Part shown: positions 6,511-7,944 of the stretch, piece after piece
Position numbering within the stretch: position 1 is the stretch's first letter
Layout of the letters: every line of letters begins with the position of its first letter
Source of the DNA: an uncultured Collinsella sp.
Lineage (GTDB): Bacteria; Actinomycetota; Coriobacteriia; Coriobacteriales; Coriobacteriaceae
Direction of reading: 5' to 3'
DNA length: 7,944 nucleotides
NCBI GenBank assembly: GCA_902465465.1
Contig: CABQNF010000042.1
Span: 1 to 7,944, forward strand
Notes under the pieces: generated by a model
The model's database searches: none
Seen by the model: the letters and a program-made list of their open reading frames with translations, nothing else
What the model was told of the DNA's origin: nothing
Program-made: the position numbers and the translations under genes

Positions 6511-7803
6511 ATGGCATCAGCTCTGTCCGATTTTCAACCGCAACCAGCGCCCCAGGCCACCGCGGCGGCGCAGGCCGCTATCGGTGACGGTCTTGTCGCA
6601 GAAGCTCAGGCTTTTGCAGACGAGCTCGCTGCATGGCGACACGATCTACACCAGATGCCCGAGCTGGGTAACAATCTTCCGCAGACGTCTGCCTATATCC
6701 AGGCACGTCTGGACGAGATGGACATCCCCCATACCACGCTAGTCGACGGTTCCTGCGTCGTTGGCCTGATCGGTGCCGGTGCGGCCGCTCAGGGCAATGG
6801 CACGTGCAAGGACGAGCAGGCCGGAACGGTCGTCATGCTCCGAGGCGATATGGATGCCCTTCCCGTTGTCGAGGAATCCGGCGAGCCCTTTGCATCCACC
6901 AATGGCTGCATGCATGCTTGCGGTCACGATATGCACGCGACGGCCCTGCTTGGTGCGGCGCGCCTGCTCAAGGCCCGCGAGGCCGAGCTTGTGGAGGCCA
7001 ACGCTACCGTCAAGTTGCTGTTCCAGCCGGGCGAGGAGACCTTTGAGGGAGCACGCGCTGCCATCGCCGACGGCTTGCTCGAGAACCCGCGCCCTCAGGC
7101 GGCCTTTGCCATGCATGTCAACAGCCAGTCGCCGCTTGGCCTGGTGCTCTACGGCAGCCCGGCGCTCTCGGGTGTGTACGGTTTCCGCATCACGCTCCAG
7201 GGCAAGGGCGGCCACGGTTCCAGCCCCGAGATCTGCATCGACCCCATCACGGCCGGCGTCCACGTGCACCTGGCGCTCCAGGAGCTTATCTCCCGCGAGG
7301 TGCCGGCGGCCAAGGAAGTCGCACTTACCGTTGGTAAGTTCGCCGGCGGCTTGGCGGCCAACGTCATCCCCGACACCTGCGTGCTCGAGGGAACGCTGCG
7401 CGGCTTTGATGTTGAGCTCATGGCTCACCTAAAGACCCGCATCGCGGAGGTCGTTAACGGCGTTGCTACGACCTATCGTACGCCGGCGACCATCGAGACG
7501 CTTTCGGATGTTCCGCCGCTTGTACTCGACAGCGATATGACTCAGGCGTCGCTTGGCTACGTGGGCGCAGTGCTGCCCAAGACGGCTTTCTTGCCGCTTT
7601 TCCATGCCATGGCGAGTGAGGACTTCGCGCTTATCTCGAGCAAGATCCCAAGTGCGTACTTTACCGTGGGCGCGGCCGTAACCGACACGGACGAACACTT
7701 TGCCCAGCACCATCCCAAGGCACGTTTTAACGATGCCGAGCTGCCGCTCGGTGCCGCGGCCTATACCGCCGTCGCTTTGGGCTATATCGCCGACCACCGG
7801 TAG
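6511..7803 (+). CDS. M20D-family metallo-amidohydrolase (N-acyl amino acid hydrolase type)
   Basis: This is a cytosolic two-metal peptidase-fold hydrolase that probably cleaves an N-acyl amino acid or similar amide. Relatives include hippurate hydrolase, N-acetyl-diaminopimelate deacetylase, aminobenzoyl-glutamate hydrolase and indole-acetyl-amino acid hydrolase; the sequence does not separate these. The 430-residue length is slightly long for the family. Visible motifs are RHDLHQMPELG (43-53), GDMDALPV (D113, D115), the metal-binding CGHDMH (137-142), QPGEE (E175, E176; many relatives have QPAEE), H202 in AMHVNS, the dimerisation-domain GKGGHGSSPE (H235), SEDF (369-372) and HH at 400-401. 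An Ala/Gln-rich N-terminal stretch and a short insertion near 92-101 (GNGTCKDEQA) are unlike the core family. The ATG at 6511 has GGAGGG five bases upstream. Starts further upstream in the frame would overlap the terminator. It sits alone between that terminator and a transporter fragment. Confidence 0.92.
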   Translation: MASALSDFQPQPAPQATAAAQAAIGDGLVAEAQAFADELAAWRHDLHQMPELGNNLPQTSAYIQARLDEMDIPHTTLVDGSCVVGLIGAGAAAQGNGTCKDEQAGTVVMLRGDMDALPVVEESGEPFASTNGCMHACGHDMHATALLGAARLLKAREAELVEANATVKLLFQPGEETFEGARAAIADGLLENPRPQAAFAMHVNSQSPLGLVLYGSPALSGVYGFRITLQGKGGHGSSPEICIDPITAGVHVHLALQELISREVPAAKEVALTVGKFAGGLAANVIPDTCVLEGTLRGFDVELMAHLKTRIAEVVNGVATTYRTPATIETLSDVPPLVLDSDMTQASLGYVGAVLPKTAFLPLFHAMASEDFALISSKIPSAYFTVGAAVTDTDEHFAQHHPKARFNDAELPLGAAAYTAVALGYIADHR

Positions 7804-7944
7804 CACCCAACCTTGCCTTTCAAGCCTGCGGGCATGGCCGACCTGGGTAAGGTCACGGGCACCATCACCTCGCTTGAGATGGTCGGCGGCACCGTAGGCG
7901 CCATTGTCTCGGGTGTGTTGTTCGATGTCACGGGCTCCTTTGCG
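7804..7944 (+). pseudogene. Fragment resembling the C-terminal part of a major facilitator transporter, 5'-truncated
   Basis: The frame stays open from the codon after the amidohydrolase stop to the window edge. It reads PTLPFKPAGMADLGK, then VTGTITSLEMVGGTVGA and SGVLFDVTGS. The pattern G-hydrophobic-GG-G-hydrophobic-G-hydrophobic-FD-TGS is typical of helices 10-11 of major facilitator superfamily transporters. No start codon with a Shine-Dalgarno lies before it; the ATG at 7834 has none. The nine or so preceding helices are absent, because the amidohydrolase occupies that space. It is therefore probably the 3' remnant of a transporter gene whose front was deleted. The rest lies beyond the window, and family assignment rests on 47 residues only. 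Confidence 0.5.

Noticed and set aside
6041..6742. + strand open frame of 233 codons across the permease end and amidohydrolase start
   Set aside because: It runs out of frame through two recognised genes and the strong terminator at 6408-6432, and its product has no recognisable domain.

Overview
The window is GC-rich, with all genes on the + strand. It looks like a Gram-positive actinobacterium of the class Coriobacteriia, possibly Collinsella. The reasons are very strong GGAGG-type ribosome binding sites, the style of the YhgE/Pip genes, and codon use rich in GGC, GCC and ATC. No rRNA, tRNA or marker gene is present, so the taxon is an inference.

Layout. Positions 1-282 are a more AT-rich intergenic stretch. 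It holds an unusual palindromic element (36-81) and a probable promoter with a GTACA-N2-TGTAC dyad, upstream of a tandem pair of YhgE/Pip-family membrane proteins. The first (about 283-3048) is intact and carries an extra two-helix domain at its C-terminus. The second starts at the base after the first one's stop, behind a near-perfect Shine-Dalgarno, so the two form a translationally coupled operon. The second gene is broken. Aligned to its neighbour it lacks 28 nt at about 4600, just before its C-terminal membrane domain, so it reads as two overlapping pieces (3049-4662 and 4602-5210). A hairpin terminator follows (5308-5344).

Next come a drug/metabolite-transporter (EamA) family permease (5412-6395) with its own strong terminator (6408-6432), then an M20D-type metallo-amidohydrolase (6511-7803) whose upstream region holds two operator-like palindromes. 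One of these shares 11 nt, on the opposite strand, with the dyad in front of the YhgE/Pip operon. Directly after the amidohydrolase stop, and running off the window end, is a reading frame that resembles the C-terminal part of a major facilitator transporter, with no start codon or N-terminal part in the window. It is probably a remnant.

How the genes may work together. The two YhgE/Pip proteins probably act at the cell surface, perhaps as a pair. Their exact function is unsettled; the Lactococcus relative Pip is needed for phage infection. The permease and amidohydrolase look like separately transcribed housekeeping or peripheral-metabolism genes (small-molecule transport; hydrolysis of N-acyl amino acids or related amides). 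No clear novel multi-gene system is visible. The most interesting points are the 28-nt lesion in the second YhgE/Pip gene, the C-terminal extension of the first, and the shared dyad.
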